64,000 nt of DNA from CAZSLO01 sp964608025 (GCA_964608025.1 CAZSLO010000007.1:34564-98563); one strand, 5' to 3'; positions 16,666 through 26,151 are shown, counted from the first letter of the stretch. The notes: generated from the sequence alone by a model not told the origin. Numbers and translations are program-made.

Positions 16666-18021
16666 ATGTTAAACGCCGGTACATTTGCCTTAAATATCAC
16701 CCCTGACCGCCCCCTCTACCTTCAAGGCTATGGGAATCGAACACACCCCTCAACGGGTAATTTGGATCCACTGGAAGCCCGAGTAATCGTATTCGACGAC
16801 GGCACTACACAGGCAGCAATTATATCAGTGGATCTGATTGGACTTGATGCCACATCGGTAACTCGAATTCGTAAGGCAGCGGCATTAGCCAGTCCCGTTC
16901 CCGAGGAAAATGTGATGGTTGTCTGCTCACACACCCACTCAGGCCCAGCTGTGCAAACCCTTGGTGATTCTCCAGTCGACAAGGCGTACATCCACTGGCT
17001 TGAACAAGCACTTGGAAGTGCTGTCGGAGAAGCTTCGAATTCAATGGTGCCGGTGACCCTTGCAGTAGGAGAAGGCTCTGTCAAATTCAACGTGAACAGG
17101 AGGCTACGCCGATCAGACGGTTCAGTAGGGGGACCCAATCCATTTGGAGCCGTCGACCACCGGGTCCGCGTATTGCGACTTGACCCAGCATCTGTACCTT
17201 CGGATGCCGGAGGCCTCGGTAATACAAATCTACCGAAAGTAGATCCAGTGGCTATCTTATTCTCTTTCGCTTGCCACCCCACGGTTCTAATGGGCAGCAA
17301 TTACAGATACAGTAGTGACTACCCGGGTTCTGCCAGGCGTTTCATAGAAACTGCATATGGTGGGAAAGGTTTCATAGCCACCTTCCTACCGGGATGTTTC
17401 GGCAATATTCGACCTCACCTGGTGACACCCGACGGTGCCTTCAGATCCGGTACGGACCATGAGCTTACAGTCCTCGGACGTATACTTGGAACTGAGGTTG
17501 TCCAGGTTGCAGAGGGTTTGATCGGAGACCCTGTCGATGACATAGCCATGGGAAGTCGCAAAATTAGCCTGCCATATTCCCACGTACCCAGCGAGACTGA
17601 GCTGATGGCAGTGCCACCAGATGATAAACGCCGTCGCTGGTGGGCCGATAATCTTCTAGACGAAATCAAGAGGAACGGACACCTTCGTGATCATGATACA
17701 GGGGAAGTTACCGTACTCCGAATCGGTAGCCATTGGATCGCTACAACGCCTGGAGAAACACTGATTGAGATCGGATGGTCAATTGAAAGCGGTCTTGCAG
17801 AACTTGGTATCGCTAAACCTGCAGATGGAGACATGACATTAGCGCTGGGATACTCCAATGGAAACTCCGGTTACTTGTGTACCAGTTCTGCTATCCAAGA
17901 GGGTGGTTATGAGCCAGCCAAAGCTTATTTTTACTACCTGCATCCAGGACCCTTTGCGCCAGAGATAGAACAAATTCTCACGAGCACTGTCCTGGATCTT
18001 GCGAAAGGGTTAACCAATTGA
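16666..18021 (+). CDS. Neutral/alkaline ceramidase-like protein (N-terminal domain)
   Basis: A 451-residue homologue of the catalytic domain of neutral ceramidase, a zinc amidase. Visible are 'AGTFALNITPDRPLYLQGYG', 'AAIISVDLIGLD', 'ENVMVVCSHTHSGPAV' (the HTHSGP zinc loop), 'VNRRLRRSDG', 'FSFACHPTVLMGSNYRYSSDYPG' (His and the active-site region) and 'GCFGNIRPH'. The true ceramidase C-terminal domain is missing. There is no signal peptide, unlike secreted ceramidases, so it probably acts inside the cell on an amide substrate that may not be ceramide. It overlaps the next gene by 4 bases. Confidence 0.85.
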   Translation: MLNAGTFALNITPDRPLYLQGYGNRTHPSTGNLDPLEARVIVFDDGTTQAAIISVDLIGLDATSVTRIRKAAALASPVPEENVMVVCSHTHSGPAVQTLGDSPVDKAYIHWLEQALGSAVGEASNSMVPVTLAVGEGSVKFNVNRRLRRSDGSVGGPNPFGAVDHRVRVLRLDPASVPSDAGGLGNTNLPKVDPVAILFSFACHPTVLMGSNYRYSSDYPGSARRFIETAYGGKGFIATFLPGCFGNIRPHLVTPDGAFRSGTDHELTVLGRILGTEVVQVAEGLIGDPVDDIAMGSRKISLPYSHVPSETELMAVPPDDKRRRWWADNLLDEIKRNGHLRDHDTGEVTVLRIGSHWIATTPGETLIEIGWSIESGLAELGIAKPADGDMTLALGYSNGNSGYLCTSSAIQEGGYEPAKAYFYYLHPGPFAPEIEQILTSTVLDLAKGLTN

Positions 18022-20021
18022 ATATCCCAAGGAACGAGATCGATTCTTCACTGGAAATTCTGCTCCGCTACGAAAATAAAATGGAACCTCACTTGCAAGC
18101 TAGTCCAGCTTTACTTATAGACCTGGCTGACGAAAATAATTCCCCTTGGAAACAGTTTCTTTTATCAAATGACGGTTTAGCGATAACAATTGAACAGGCC
18201 CTGAAAATATCGAGACAAGAAGCTGTGACACCTCTGAAAACCATAGCTTCTACAAAAGTCCTAGTCGAAAAATTCGAATCCTCCTTGCAATCCAATTCCA
18301 TATTGGAACTCCAAGCCTATGTGGGGTCCCGGTCATATATACCTGCTTACGTCAGATCTAGATCGGATATTAAGGCTACTACTGGGGAAATAGACACTTC
18401 TCTCGCAATCACAGCAATAGCCAAGGAATGGCATCATTTAGGCACAGAAAATGCATTCAAGGACTGGCCACATGGGATAGAGCAACACTGGTATGAATTT
18501 CTTATCAATGGCGGAATTTCAGCGGAATCTGCGAGGTGCGTGCCGAACCAAATAAGGGATGCCGTGACTAGCCTCGTGGATTACCATGCATCCCAGATGT
18601 ACGCACAACCTGTGCCAGAAGCTGATGTTATAGAACGATACAAATTCGTTTTCACTGCTCCCGATATAAAGACAGCGCTCAAGACTGTACTCGATACCTA
18701 TGCGATTCGGCTTCGCATAGATCCTGAGCAGATAGAGCCATTTTTACGAAACCTGTCGCCAAAAGAAATACTGGAACGTTTCCGGAAGATAAGAGACTGG
18801 ATGGGAACTGTCTACATATACGACATGGTGATAACGACTAAGCTGGCAGAGTACCTTTCACAACCCGGTGACTTTGATCCTCTTCTAACAGAGATCGATA
18901 GGCTGTCTAAAGAGACAACAAAAGGGAATTTCCGTCCGGACAATCCCCTACAACGAGACATTGAATTCCGTCGATTTCTAAATGAATACACAAAACATAA
19001 CGCCGTAAACAAGAGATTGCCTTACCTAAACGAACCGAGCCGGGCACTATACGGGAAGTTCGAGCAACTTCAATTGCTACCTCCACAAGAGGATGAAAAT
19101 CCTACGCTATCAGCTGAACATAGACATGAAGCCAAGCGTGTGGCCTACGAGGCAAATGAACTACTATCCTTTCTAAAACGAATGCGTGAATGTACAGATA
19201 GAACCATCGTTGTCGTGGGCAACGATCGGTATGGACGACAATGGATTGTAGAACCGTTGGAAGATTTTCTCGATGATGGTTTCGTACTCAGGTACGATCG
19301 TTCACCATCGCATATGTCCACCCCGCTGGACGTCGGAAGGTCTAGACAAAGTGAGATTAATCTCGATGATAGAGGGCCCTGGACATCGGATATCTTCCCA
19401 CGTGAGTTTGTGCGATGGCTTGGAAAAGTCATGCCCCACGTGGTTATCGCAGATACAATGAGCCCCAACAAGAATAGTGAAGGGCTAATGCGAATACCGA
19501 GATCTAACCACTCTTATGCGAACTGGTTTATCGCATTCAATGATGTCAGAACAGATGGCAACTTCCAGTCATTCGCCAACAATACATTTCTCCCCAAGAA
19601 CCACTTAGAGGAAGTTGTTAAATGGCATGAGTACGTTGGACTACGCCGCCAGCTACTAGACTGGATCGACCGTGGTGAGACCTACAGAATGGCGACCTGG
19701 TCACCTGAACCTACCGAAATGGTTAAATTCGGCGAGAGTGTAGTCCCATACATAGAACCAAAATTAACTGGCGACCGACCAATGGTAGTATTCGCAAACC
19801 CAGTCTACTACAACCCTGAGAACCTTCCAGAAGAAATCTCTGACACAAACGCATATTATTTTGACGGTCCCGAGCGTATAGTCCAAGAAGAAATTCTACT
19901 TGGTTTCGGGAATCACGGCTTCGAGACCAGATTGAAGGGCACTACTACAGCGCAATTCGTTAGTGCTGTCCAGGGCGAGATCACGACACAAATATCCAAG
20001 AGTTTTCACCAAAAGGGTTGA
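18018..20021 (+). CDS. Large uncharacterised protein (667 residues)
   Basis: I do not recognise this protein. It starts with TTG overlapping the ceramidase stop (TTGA), which points to translational coupling. The first half (to about residue 370) is mostly helical and charged, with no repeats or membrane segments. The second half alternates strands and helices, with 'RTIVVVGNDRYGRQWIVEPLEDFL', 'HVVIADTMSP' and 'RPMVVFANPVYYNPENLP', which look like buried strands of an alpha/beta fold. No signal peptide, lipobox or known catalytic signature is visible. Coupling with the ceramidase-like hydrolase suggests a shared substrate or complex. The length, even codon use and long open frame support a real gene. 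Confidence 0.8.
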   Translation: MNIPRNEIDSSLEILLRYENKMEPHLQASPALLIDLADENNSPWKQFLLSNDGLAITIEQALKISRQEAVTPLKTIASTKVLVEKFESSLQSNSILELQAYVGSRSYIPAYVRSRSDIKATTGEIDTSLAITAIAKEWHHLGTENAFKDWPHGIEQHWYEFLINGGISAESARCVPNQIRDAVTSLVDYHASQMYAQPVPEADVIERYKFVFTAPDIKTALKTVLDTYAIRLRIDPEQIEPFLRNLSPKEILERFRKIRDWMGTVYIYDMVITTKLAEYLSQPGDFDPLLTEIDRLSKETTKGNFRPDNPLQRDIEFRRFLNEYTKHNAVNKRLPYLNEPSRALYGKFEQLQLLPPQEDENPTLSAEHRHEAKRVAYEANELLSFLKRMRECTDRTIVVVGNDRYGRQWIVEPLEDFLDDGFVLRYDRSPSHMSTPLDVGRSRQSEINLDDRGPWTSDIFPREFVRWLGKVMPHVVIADTMSPNKNSEGLMRIPRSNHSYANWFIAFNDVRTDGNFQSFANNTFLPKNHLEEVVKWHEYVGLRRQLLDWIDRGETYRMATWSPEPTEMVKFGESVVPYIEPKLTGDRPMVVFANPVYYNPENLPEEISDTNAYYFDGPERIVQEEILLGFGNHGFETRLKGTTTAQFVSAVQGEITTQISKSFHQKG

Positions 20022-20076
20022 CTAAGCAAAGAACCTAGGCTATAAGAGTCTCTTATTACGTAAGGTTATAAATTCC

Positions 20077-21102
20077 ATGGCCACCTACATTGCACGTAGA
20101 CTTTTCCTAGCTTTCTTCACCTTTTGGGTAATATCAGTTGCGTCCTTCGTTATTATTGAACTGCCCGAAGGTGACACAATTGACCGCATGTTCGATCGGA
20201 CTACCCGCACGCACTCGGAGGCAATCGCCATAGAGATGCTTGCGGAGCTACGTCTCCAACTAGGCCTCGATCAACCGAAACACGTCAGATACAGCAAGTG
20301 GATGTGGGAACTTCTTCAAGGCAATTTAGGCCAGACCATGGTGCCATACGGTGGGTTTGGCAATCAGCGTCCTGTAAAGGAAGTTATTGGAGATCGACTA
20401 TTCACCACAATCGCCTTAACTGGTTTTACCATACTGGTCACCTGGACGTTCGCGATCCCTGTTGGAATATATTCTGCAGTACGGCAACACTCTGTAGGAG
20501 ACTATATTTTCACTTTCGTAGGCTTTACCGGCCTGGCAGTACCAGACTTCCTTCTTGGCCTAGTTCTAATGTACATCGCCTTCGCCTATTTTGATCAGAG
20601 TGTGGGAGGACTCTTCTCAGCAGACTATGCGGGTTCAGATTGGTTTGAAGGTACATTCAATTGGGCAAAGTTATCCGACATGATCAACCACCTGTGGATT
20701 CCTGCTGTGGTACTGGGCACCTCGGGTACTGCTAGTCTTATCCGAATCATGCGTAACAATCTGCTGGATGAGCTTGGTAAGCCATACGTCATCACAGCCA
20801 GAGCAAAGGGTTCGGTATCGTGGAAAGTTATCCTCAAATACCCAGTTCGAGTCGCGATTAACCCTATGGTTAGCACGATTGGTTACCTGCTCCCTTCCCT
20901 TGTAGGTGGCAGCGTTATCGTCTCTGTCGTACTCAGCCTACCAACCCTAGGGCCAGTTCTACTCGAGGCTATCACCCAAGAAGACACTTATACAGCAGGA
21001 CCTATCATACTAATGCTAGGCGCACTAACCGTCATAGGGACACTTATATCCGACATATTACTGGCTGTCGTAGATCCAAGAATAAAGTACGTCCAATCGT
21101 AG
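20077..21102 (+). CDS. ABC transporter permease, DppB/OppB type
   Basis: A 341-residue inner-membrane permease of the dipeptide/oligopeptide/nickel family. TM1 is in 'RRLFLAFFTFWVISVASFVIIELPEGD', followed by the family's periplasmic 'LGLDQPKHVRYSKWM', five more membrane segments and the EAA-like coupling loop 'YVITARAKGSVSWKVILKYPVRVAINP'. The C-terminus is 'DILLAVVDPRIKYVQS'. Normally DppB pairs with DppC and two ATPases; none follows here. Instead a decayed second copy lies directly downstream. Two more full paralogues occur at 29282 and 44162. Confidence 0.9.
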   Translation: MATYIARRLFLAFFTFWVISVASFVIIELPEGDTIDRMFDRTTRTHSEAIAIEMLAELRLQLGLDQPKHVRYSKWMWELLQGNLGQTMVPYGGFGNQRPVKEVIGDRLFTTIALTGFTILVTWTFAIPVGIYSAVRQHSVGDYIFTFVGFTGLAVPDFLLGLVLMYIAFAYFDQSVGGLFSADYAGSDWFEGTFNWAKLSDMINHLWIPAVVLGTSGTASLIRIMRNNLLDELGKPYVITARAKGSVSWKVILKYPVRVAINPMVSTIGYLLPSLVGGSVIVSVVLSLPTLGPVLLEAITQEDTYTAGPIILMLGALTVIGTLISDILLAVVDPRIKYVQS

Positions 21103-21111
21103 AATACTAAC

Positions 21112-21409
21112 TTGATTACTTATATCGTGCAGCGCATTGTCATGGCCTTCATGACGGTCATGGCAATATCAGTCATAGCCTTCATAATCATCGAACTGCC
21201 CTAATATGACTCCGTCGCGAGAGCATGGATCAGTATATGACCGTGGGTTCTACCCAACACAATCCCGAAATTGTGGCCCATTGGAGAGCATATTTCGGTA
21301 TAGACAGACCACAGCACATACATTATTGGCAGGATTTATAGTCTTGATAACTGGTGTCCTGACAGTCGTCGGTACACTAGTATCAGATATACTCCTAACT
21401 AGATCGTAA
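21112..21409 (+). pseudogene. Decayed DppB-type permease remnant
   Basis: Three pieces of a DppB-like permease can be read in order. At 21112 a frame reads 'YIVQRIVMAFMTVMAISVIAF' and 'IIIELP' before a stop, matching the TM1 region of the intact permeases. Near 21278 another frame reads 'AYFGIDRPQHIHYWQDL', matching their 'LGLDQPKHVRY' periplasmic segment, then a stop. From about 21325 a third frame reads 'LLAGFIVLITGVLTVVGTLV' and 'SDILL', matching the last membrane segment. The rest (about 700 bases) is deleted. This is a tandem copy degraded by stops, frameshifts and a large internal deletion. Confidence 0.85.
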
Positions 21410-21502
21410 ATACACCAATTCCGAAAAATTGTTCGCACAATAAGTACGGTATGTACTGCCCCTAGCTTGGTTTTGGTATGATCCAAGGTGCAATAATTTA
21501 TC

Positions 21503-24500
21503 TCACTTCCAATCCCTTGCTGTTGGCAAAGGATGAGTAATTGGGATACTTTCTATATATTGAGCGACCACATTAAATGTGCCTTCTTTGCGTGATACGA
21601 AACCTTGTATCTTCAGCACAGGATTCTTAATAACGGCCTGAAAAAGCTCGAAGACTTTTGGCCATACCACCAGTGATATATGGCCAAATTCATCCTCGAG
21701 TGTTATGAATACTGCTTTAGAGCTTGGATGCTGTCTCCGAATCACCAGTCCAGCTACTGTTACCTTTGCACCATTTTCTAAGCCAAGTATATCTTGACTC
21801 GATACCACATCTGGCAAGTCTTCACGCAAATATGTCATAAAATGGTTTGTGGGATGGATACCCATCGTGCGGTACTCATTTAACATAATTTCCCAGTCGG
21901 TAATCAATGGAAGCTGTCCCATATCTTGTTCGACTGGGAACCCTAATGTCTTTTGAGCACCATCCGGCTGATATAGAAGTCCAACTTCCCATAGAGCCGT
22001 ACGTCGGTCTGAAACCATCGAGTCGAAAGCTCCAGCTGTGACCAAATTCTCAACATCATCTCGGTGGAGTCCACTACGATTCATCGTATCTGAAAGGCTA
22101 TTGAAGTTCCCTCCCCTATCTCTTTCTTGAATTATTTCACCTATTTTGGATTCACCCAGACCATCCACTTCCATAAACCCAAGTCTGAAAGTTTCATCGT
22201 CCACGATTGTGCATTTGGCTATACTATGGTTTATATCCGGATTTAATACTTGGATGCCATGACGATTGGCATCCTCCTTAAGCGTCTCAAGATTGTAGAA
22301 CCCCATCGGCTGTTGATTAAAAATCGCAACGTAAAACTCAAGTGGATAATGATATTTGAGCCACGACATCTGGTAAGCCGTAATTCCAAAAGCATAGGCA
22401 TGTGATTCTGGAAACATATACTGCCCAGAGAATTTTCCGAATACCTTCCTCGCCACATCTTCTGATACACCATTGCCAGAAGCTCCATCTCTAAATTTTT
22501 CCCAGTATTTTTTAAGTACGCCGTGGTTGTTCTTACGTCCAAAGGCTCTTCGTAAATTATCACCATCTTTATAAGTTAATCCTGCAACTTCTACCGCCAG
22601 TTCGTTGACTTGATCCTGGTAGAGAATTATGCCCAGAGTGCGTTCCAATGCTTTACGCTCTCTAGGATGATCATAATCCCACTCCATTTTCTTGCGATAA
22701 CGCTCGATAAACTGGCTGACTCCATGATTGATCCCAACTCCCGGTCGAACAGCAGCAACTTCATAGGCCATCTCCGTAAAACTATTGGGTTTTAGTCGCA
22801 CAACTGTCTGCATCTGGGCTGGTGACTCAATCTGAAATATACCTATTGTGTCGGCCTTGTGAATCGAGTCATATACATTTTGATCATCACTTATCATTGA
22901 CAGGTCGATGAATTTACCCGTTCTCTCTTCGACCAACTCCAAGGTCTCGTGCATCTGTGATAGAGCACCAAGACCCAAGAAATCTATTTTCACGAAGCCA
23001 GCATCCGCAATACTGTCTTTGTCCCACTGGCAAATGTATCTATTATCCAATCCTCCAGGCTGGATAGGAACCATGTCCATAATCGGCTTATCACTAATGA
23101 CCATCCCGCTTGAATGTTGCATAAGATATTTCGGGAACCCTTGCAATTCAGACACCATCCCAATTAGCGTATCCCAAACCGGTACGTCAATCTTATGCCT
23201 GAAATCCGGAAGAGTTTCCATTTCAGATTTCAAGCTATTGCCATGGCTACTATCTACTCTCTTAGCCAACTTATCGACATCCTCTAAGGGAATGCCCAGT
23301 GCCTTTCCAAGATCCCGTATACAACCCTTCATTTTATATGTGGCAATCGCACCAGTGAGTACAGATCTTTCCCATCCATACTTATCATGGATGCGCTTTA
23401 TGGTTTCTTCACGTATATCACGTGGAAAGTCGATATCTATATCAGGGATATTTCCAATACTCTCGTTTAGGAATCGATCAAGGGCAAGTTCATATTTAAG
23501 AGGATCTATGTGCGAGAGACCAATTAAATATCCTACTAGCATTGATACTGACGAACCGCGTCCACGTCCGGGAGGTCGTTCTTCCAAGGGTATCTCTGGA
23601 TCACTATGCCCAAGATTTATCATCACTTCACGAGCTATCTTTATCACCTCGTAGTAGATCAAGAAGAATCCGGACAGTCCATGCATTTTGATCAGTCGAA
23701 ATTCCTCATCAAGCCTTTCTCTCACATCAGGGCGCATCAACCCATATTTGCGAACAGCTGCATCTTCACAAATCTGTTCTAAATAACTCTGAGCCGTGTG
23801 TTCAGGTGGAAGATCGCTGTATCCTGGAAAGCTGTAACCAAGCTTCGTTTCTAAATTAAATGTGCACCGGTTAGCTATCAAAAATGTATTGTTAACTGCT
23901 TCAGGTAGGTCCTGAAATAAAACATCCATTTCCTCTCTAGATCTCAAGTAGAAATTTGAGTTAGCACGTCGTTCCCGATGTGTTTCTTCGAGTGTCTTAT
24001 TGTGCTTAATGGCTACTAGTAGATCCTGAAGCCTGTGTCGCTCAGGAAGGTGATAGTGGACGTTATTGGTCGCTACAACAGGAACACCAAGAGTACGTGC
24101 TAGCTGTACTAAACGTTTATTTCGTAGCGTATCTCCATATATTAGGTTTTGCTGTAACTCAACAAATACACTTGCAGTTCCAAACCAATCTATGTAATTG
24201 CTAATCTCTGCTTCAGCATCTTTAGTCCTTGCCTCGCTCACAAGGCGAGGCACACTGCCCTTAGCACAGCCCGTTAGCAATATAAGTCCTTCTGAATACT
24301 CCTTCAGTAATACTGGATTAAGCTTGGGATCCATCCTCTCCCCATCTAAACCCATCCGAGATGCTGTCATCAAATTACAGAGGTTCGAGTATCCTTGGCG
24401 AGTCTCTGCCAAGAGTGTCAAATGGGATCCATTTGAGAGGGTTATCTCGGCGCCTGTGATCGGATGGATATGGATGCTATTGGCAAGTCGCGAGAATTCC

Positions 24501-24646
24501 ATTGCCCCACTCAGGTTATCGTGATCAGTGAGTGCCAATGCTGGATATCCAAGTTCATCAGCACGAATAAGAAGCTCTTCCAGAGATGAGGCACCCTCTT
24601 GGAATGAATAGTTACTGTGGCAGTGAAGTTCAACGTAGGGCATCAT
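21503..24646 (-). CDS. dnaE2: Error-prone DNA polymerase III alpha subunit, DnaE2/ImuC type
   Basis: A C-family replicative-type polymerase of 1047 residues, the usual DnaE2 length. The N-terminal PHP domain begins 'YVELHCHSNYSFQEGASS'. The palm has 'IPDIDIDFPRD' around residue 400 (catalytic Asp pair) and 'VKIDFLGLGAL' (the third Asp region). Then come 'GIILYQDQVNELAVEVAG', a helix-hairpin-helix region near 'VDGLGESKIGEII', and a C-terminal OB fold ('KVTVAGLVIRRQHPSSKAVFITLEDEFG'). It works in translesion synthesis and damage-induced mutagenesis with ImuB. The start ATGATG overlaps the TGA of the DUF6504 gene, so the cassette is translationally coupled. Confidence 0.93.
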   Translation of the reverse strand: MMPYVELHCHSNYSFQEGASSLEELLIRADELGYPALALTDHDNLSGAMEFSRLANSIHIHPITGAEITLSNGSHLTLLAETRQGYSNLCNLMTASRMGLDGERMDPKLNPVLLKEYSEGLILLTGCAKGSVPRLVSEARTKDAEAEISNYIDWFGTASVFVELQQNLIYGDTLRNKRLVQLARTLGVPVVATNNVHYHLPERHRLQDLLVAIKHNKTLEETHRERRANSNFYLRSREEMDVLFQDLPEAVNNTFLIANRCTFNLETKLGYSFPGYSDLPPEHTAQSYLEQICEDAAVRKYGLMRPDVRERLDEEFRLIKMHGLSGFFLIYYEVIKIAREVMINLGHSDPEIPLEERPPGRGRGSSVSMLVGYLIGLSHIDPLKYELALDRFLNESIGNIPDIDIDFPRDIREETIKRIHDKYGWERSVLTGAIATYKMKGCIRDLGKALGIPLEDVDKLAKRVDSSHGNSLKSEMETLPDFRHKIDVPVWDTLIGMVSELQGFPKYLMQHSSGMVISDKPIMDMVPIQPGGLDNRYICQWDKDSIADAGFVKIDFLGLGALSQMHETLELVEERTGKFIDLSMISDDQNVYDSIHKADTIGIFQIESPAQMQTVVRLKPNSFTEMAYEVAAVRPGVGINHGVSQFIERYRKKMEWDYDHPRERKALERTLGIILYQDQVNELAVEVAGLTYKDGDNLRRAFGRKNNHGVLKKYWEKFRDGASGNGVSEDVARKVFGKFSGQYMFPESHAYAFGITAYQMSWLKYHYPLEFYVAIFNQQPMGFYNLETLKEDANRHGIQVLNPDINHSIAKCTIVDDETFRLGFMEVDGLGESKIGEIIQERDRGGNFNSLSDTMNRSGLHRDDVENLVTAGAFDSMVSDRRTALWEVGLLYQPDGAQKTLGFPVEQDMGQLPLITDWEIMLNEYRTMGIHPTNHFMTYLREDLPDVVSSQDILGLENGAKVTVAGLVIRRQHPSSKAVFITLEDEFGHISLVVWPKVFELFQAVIKNPVLKIQGFVSRKEGTFNVVAQYIESIPITHPLPTARDWK

Positions 24647-24948
24647 AGGCCAAGTAGTGGTCTATGATGCTGTTTATACCAGGTCCCATTAGCCAAGTCT
24701 CGGAATATAACAATCAGTGTTTCGTTATCAATACATACCTGGTAATAGCGCCTGGCAATTGAATTGGGTCTCCACCATTCATCAACTATTTCCCACATAT
24801 CTTGTATCGAGATCACACTAAACCTTTGTCCACGTGAAATAATCGCGGTGGGCCTGTGTTCTCTAGTCTCTTCCACTTGAATCAGTTCTGGCTTATTTAA
24901 GGGGCGAATTCGACCAAGGCCTGTCTTCTTTCCGGTATTCTCGACCAC
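24643..24948 (-). CDS. DUF6504 family protein of the mutagenesis cassette
   Basis: A 101-residue protein with the DUF6504 pattern: 'RPTAIISRGQRFSVISIQDMWEIVDEWWR', then 'ARRYYQVCIDNETLIVIFRDL' and 'GTWYKQHH'. This small domain is seen beside or fused to ImuB in several Chloroflexota and Actinomycetota and probably helps the ImuB-DnaE2 complex; its biochemical role is not known to me. It starts with GTG and overlaps the 3' end of imuB by 52 bases and the start of dnaE2 by 4 bases. The first 25 or so residues are not conserved, so a later start is possible, but no other good one is visible. Confidence 0.78.
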   Translation of the reverse strand: MVENTGKKTGLGRIRPLNKPELIQVEETREHRPTAIISRGQRFSVISIQDMWEIVDEWWRPNSIARRYYQVCIDNETLIVIFRDLANGTWYKQHHRPLLGL

Positions 24949-26078
24949 GGCTCTACATCCACCACCTTGTAAACTGGGGGTCTCATTCTTAAGCGTGTCC
25001 TGAGCTGATGCATAACATCACGAAGTTGCTCCTGTTTGCGTACTTCATCAAGAAGATTCGATTGAATTCCAGTTTCTCCTGAGGTTTCGCAAACCGTAAT
25101 ACGTATATCCTCTAAGGGCCCTGCTATCTCGATCCCTTGCAGAGCATTTTTCAATACCAAGAACGCCGATTTACCTTTGTTAACGGGATTTTTAAAAACC
25201 AGTTTCTTCGACCATGGTGTCCGATTAAGGATATTCGACTGAATAAAAATAGACTGGACATATTTACCGGAGAGGCTTGGATGGGCAAATAACCGACTCA
25301 AAAGCAATTCTATTGCAGGAAATATATTGAAAATTGAGGTAGTAGGAACAGGAAAAGTGAGTAAGTCAGTCACAATATCAGGTCGCTTTGAGGGAACCAC
25401 CGGATCGTTATCAAATCCATTCGACAATTCCCAGGCCACCCGGCCCTGTGGGCCGAATTGAGCCTGCATGGACCCAATCGATAGAGTTGCTATCTGGCCC
25501 ATGGTGTGAAGGCCGAAGTCATGTAAACGTGATCGTTTCTCCCATGACAAAGGTAATAGATCGATTGGGATTCTCTTAAGAAAGCTAGCTACATCATCCG
25601 GAACTAAGATTGTTCTTCCAGGCTTACTGGTAACAGCCGCAATGTAGGCTGGGTACTTCGATTTTGCTAGTCCAAGACGAGCACCAAAACGAGATGGTAC
25701 TACTCCAAGCAAGGTTTCTATGATTTCCTGATCGCTACCGTAAATACCTTCAGTTCCTTCCATATCTAAAAAAACGCAACCTAGTTTCCCATTCTCGACA
25801 ACTGGGCTCTTTTCGAAAAGAGCCTTCAGGAAGTTATCGAATATATTTTGATAGTAAACCTCGTCCGATTCGATAAAAGTCGCATTTTTACAACGAGACA
25901 GTGCCTCTTGCAGAGACATTCCGACCGAAACACCCTTGACTTCCGAAGAAAAATCGAGGATCGAAGAAATCCCTTTAATCCGGGAGGTAACCAGAATCGG
26001 CTTGCCTTGCAGGCTCGGATTCCTATGTATCTCCGCCTTCACCGGCAAATGCGTGATCAACACACAAACGACCTTCAT
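24897..26078 (-). CDS. imuB: ImuB-like inactive Y-family polymerase
   Basis: A 393-residue Y-family polymerase relative that acts as an adaptor in the ImuB-DnaE2 mutasome. It starts 'MKVVCVLITHLPVKAEI', where active Y-family enzymes have an Asp-x-Asp metal site. Here neither Asp is present, and the second motif 'VFLDMEGTEGIYG' keeps only part of the acidic set. The fingers/palm region 'RLGLAKSKYPAYIAAVTS' and the HhH-like 'LHDFGLHTMGQIATLSIGSMQAQFG' are typical of ImuB. The C-terminal part is the little-finger-like region and tail. The usual first gene, imuA, is absent here. A candidate LexA box lies just upstream. Confidence 0.87.
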   Translation of the reverse strand: MKVVCVLITHLPVKAEIHRNPSLQGKPILVTSRIKGISSILDFSSEVKGVSVGMSLQEALSRCKNATFIESDEVYYQNIFDNFLKALFEKSPVVENGKLGCVFLDMEGTEGIYGSDQEIIETLLGVVPSRFGARLGLAKSKYPAYIAAVTSKPGRTILVPDDVASFLKRIPIDLLPLSWEKRSRLHDFGLHTMGQIATLSIGSMQAQFGPQGRVAWELSNGFDNDPVVPSKRPDIVTDLLTFPVPTTSIFNIFPAIELLLSRLFAHPSLSGKYVQSIFIQSNILNRTPWSKKLVFKNPVNKGKSAFLVLKNALQGIEIAGPLEDIRITVCETSGETGIQSNLLDEVRKQEQLRDVMHQLRTRLRMRPPVYKVVDVEPWSRIPERRQALVEFAP

Positions 26079-26103
26079 CAGGTATAGGATGTCCTTTCTT
26101 TAT

Positions 26104-26119
26104 TAGTACATTAGTTCTA
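26104..26119 (-). promoter_or_regulatory. Candidate LexA (SOS) box upstream of imuB
   Basis: TAGTACATTAGTTCTA differs by one base from a perfect TAGAAC-N4-GTTCTA dyad, the Gram-positive/Chloroflexota-type LexA site (GAAC-N4-GTTC core). It lies 26 bases upstream of the imuB start and just after a promoter-like -10, where LexA binding would block transcription of imuB-DUF6504-dnaE2. The motif match is seen directly; LexA control is inference. Confidence 0.5.
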
Positions 26120-26122
26120 TTT

Positions 26123-26151
26123 ATGGTAATCTCTCTTACTTTGATTTTCAA
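26123..26151 (-). promoter_or_regulatory. Predicted promoter of the imuB-dnaE2 cassette
   Basis: On the minus strand TTGAAA (26151-26146) and TACCAT (26128-26123) are 17 bases apart. The LexA-like dyad follows 3 bases after the -10, as expected for an SOS promoter. Confidence 0.4.

Noticed and set aside
16728..17300. 190-codon minus-strand frame
   Set aside because: Antisense to the ceramidase-like gene, whose motifs are clear.
22908..23654. 248-codon plus-strand frame
   Set aside because: Antisense to the conserved palm region of dnaE2; Ser/Pro/Arg-rich with no domain pattern.
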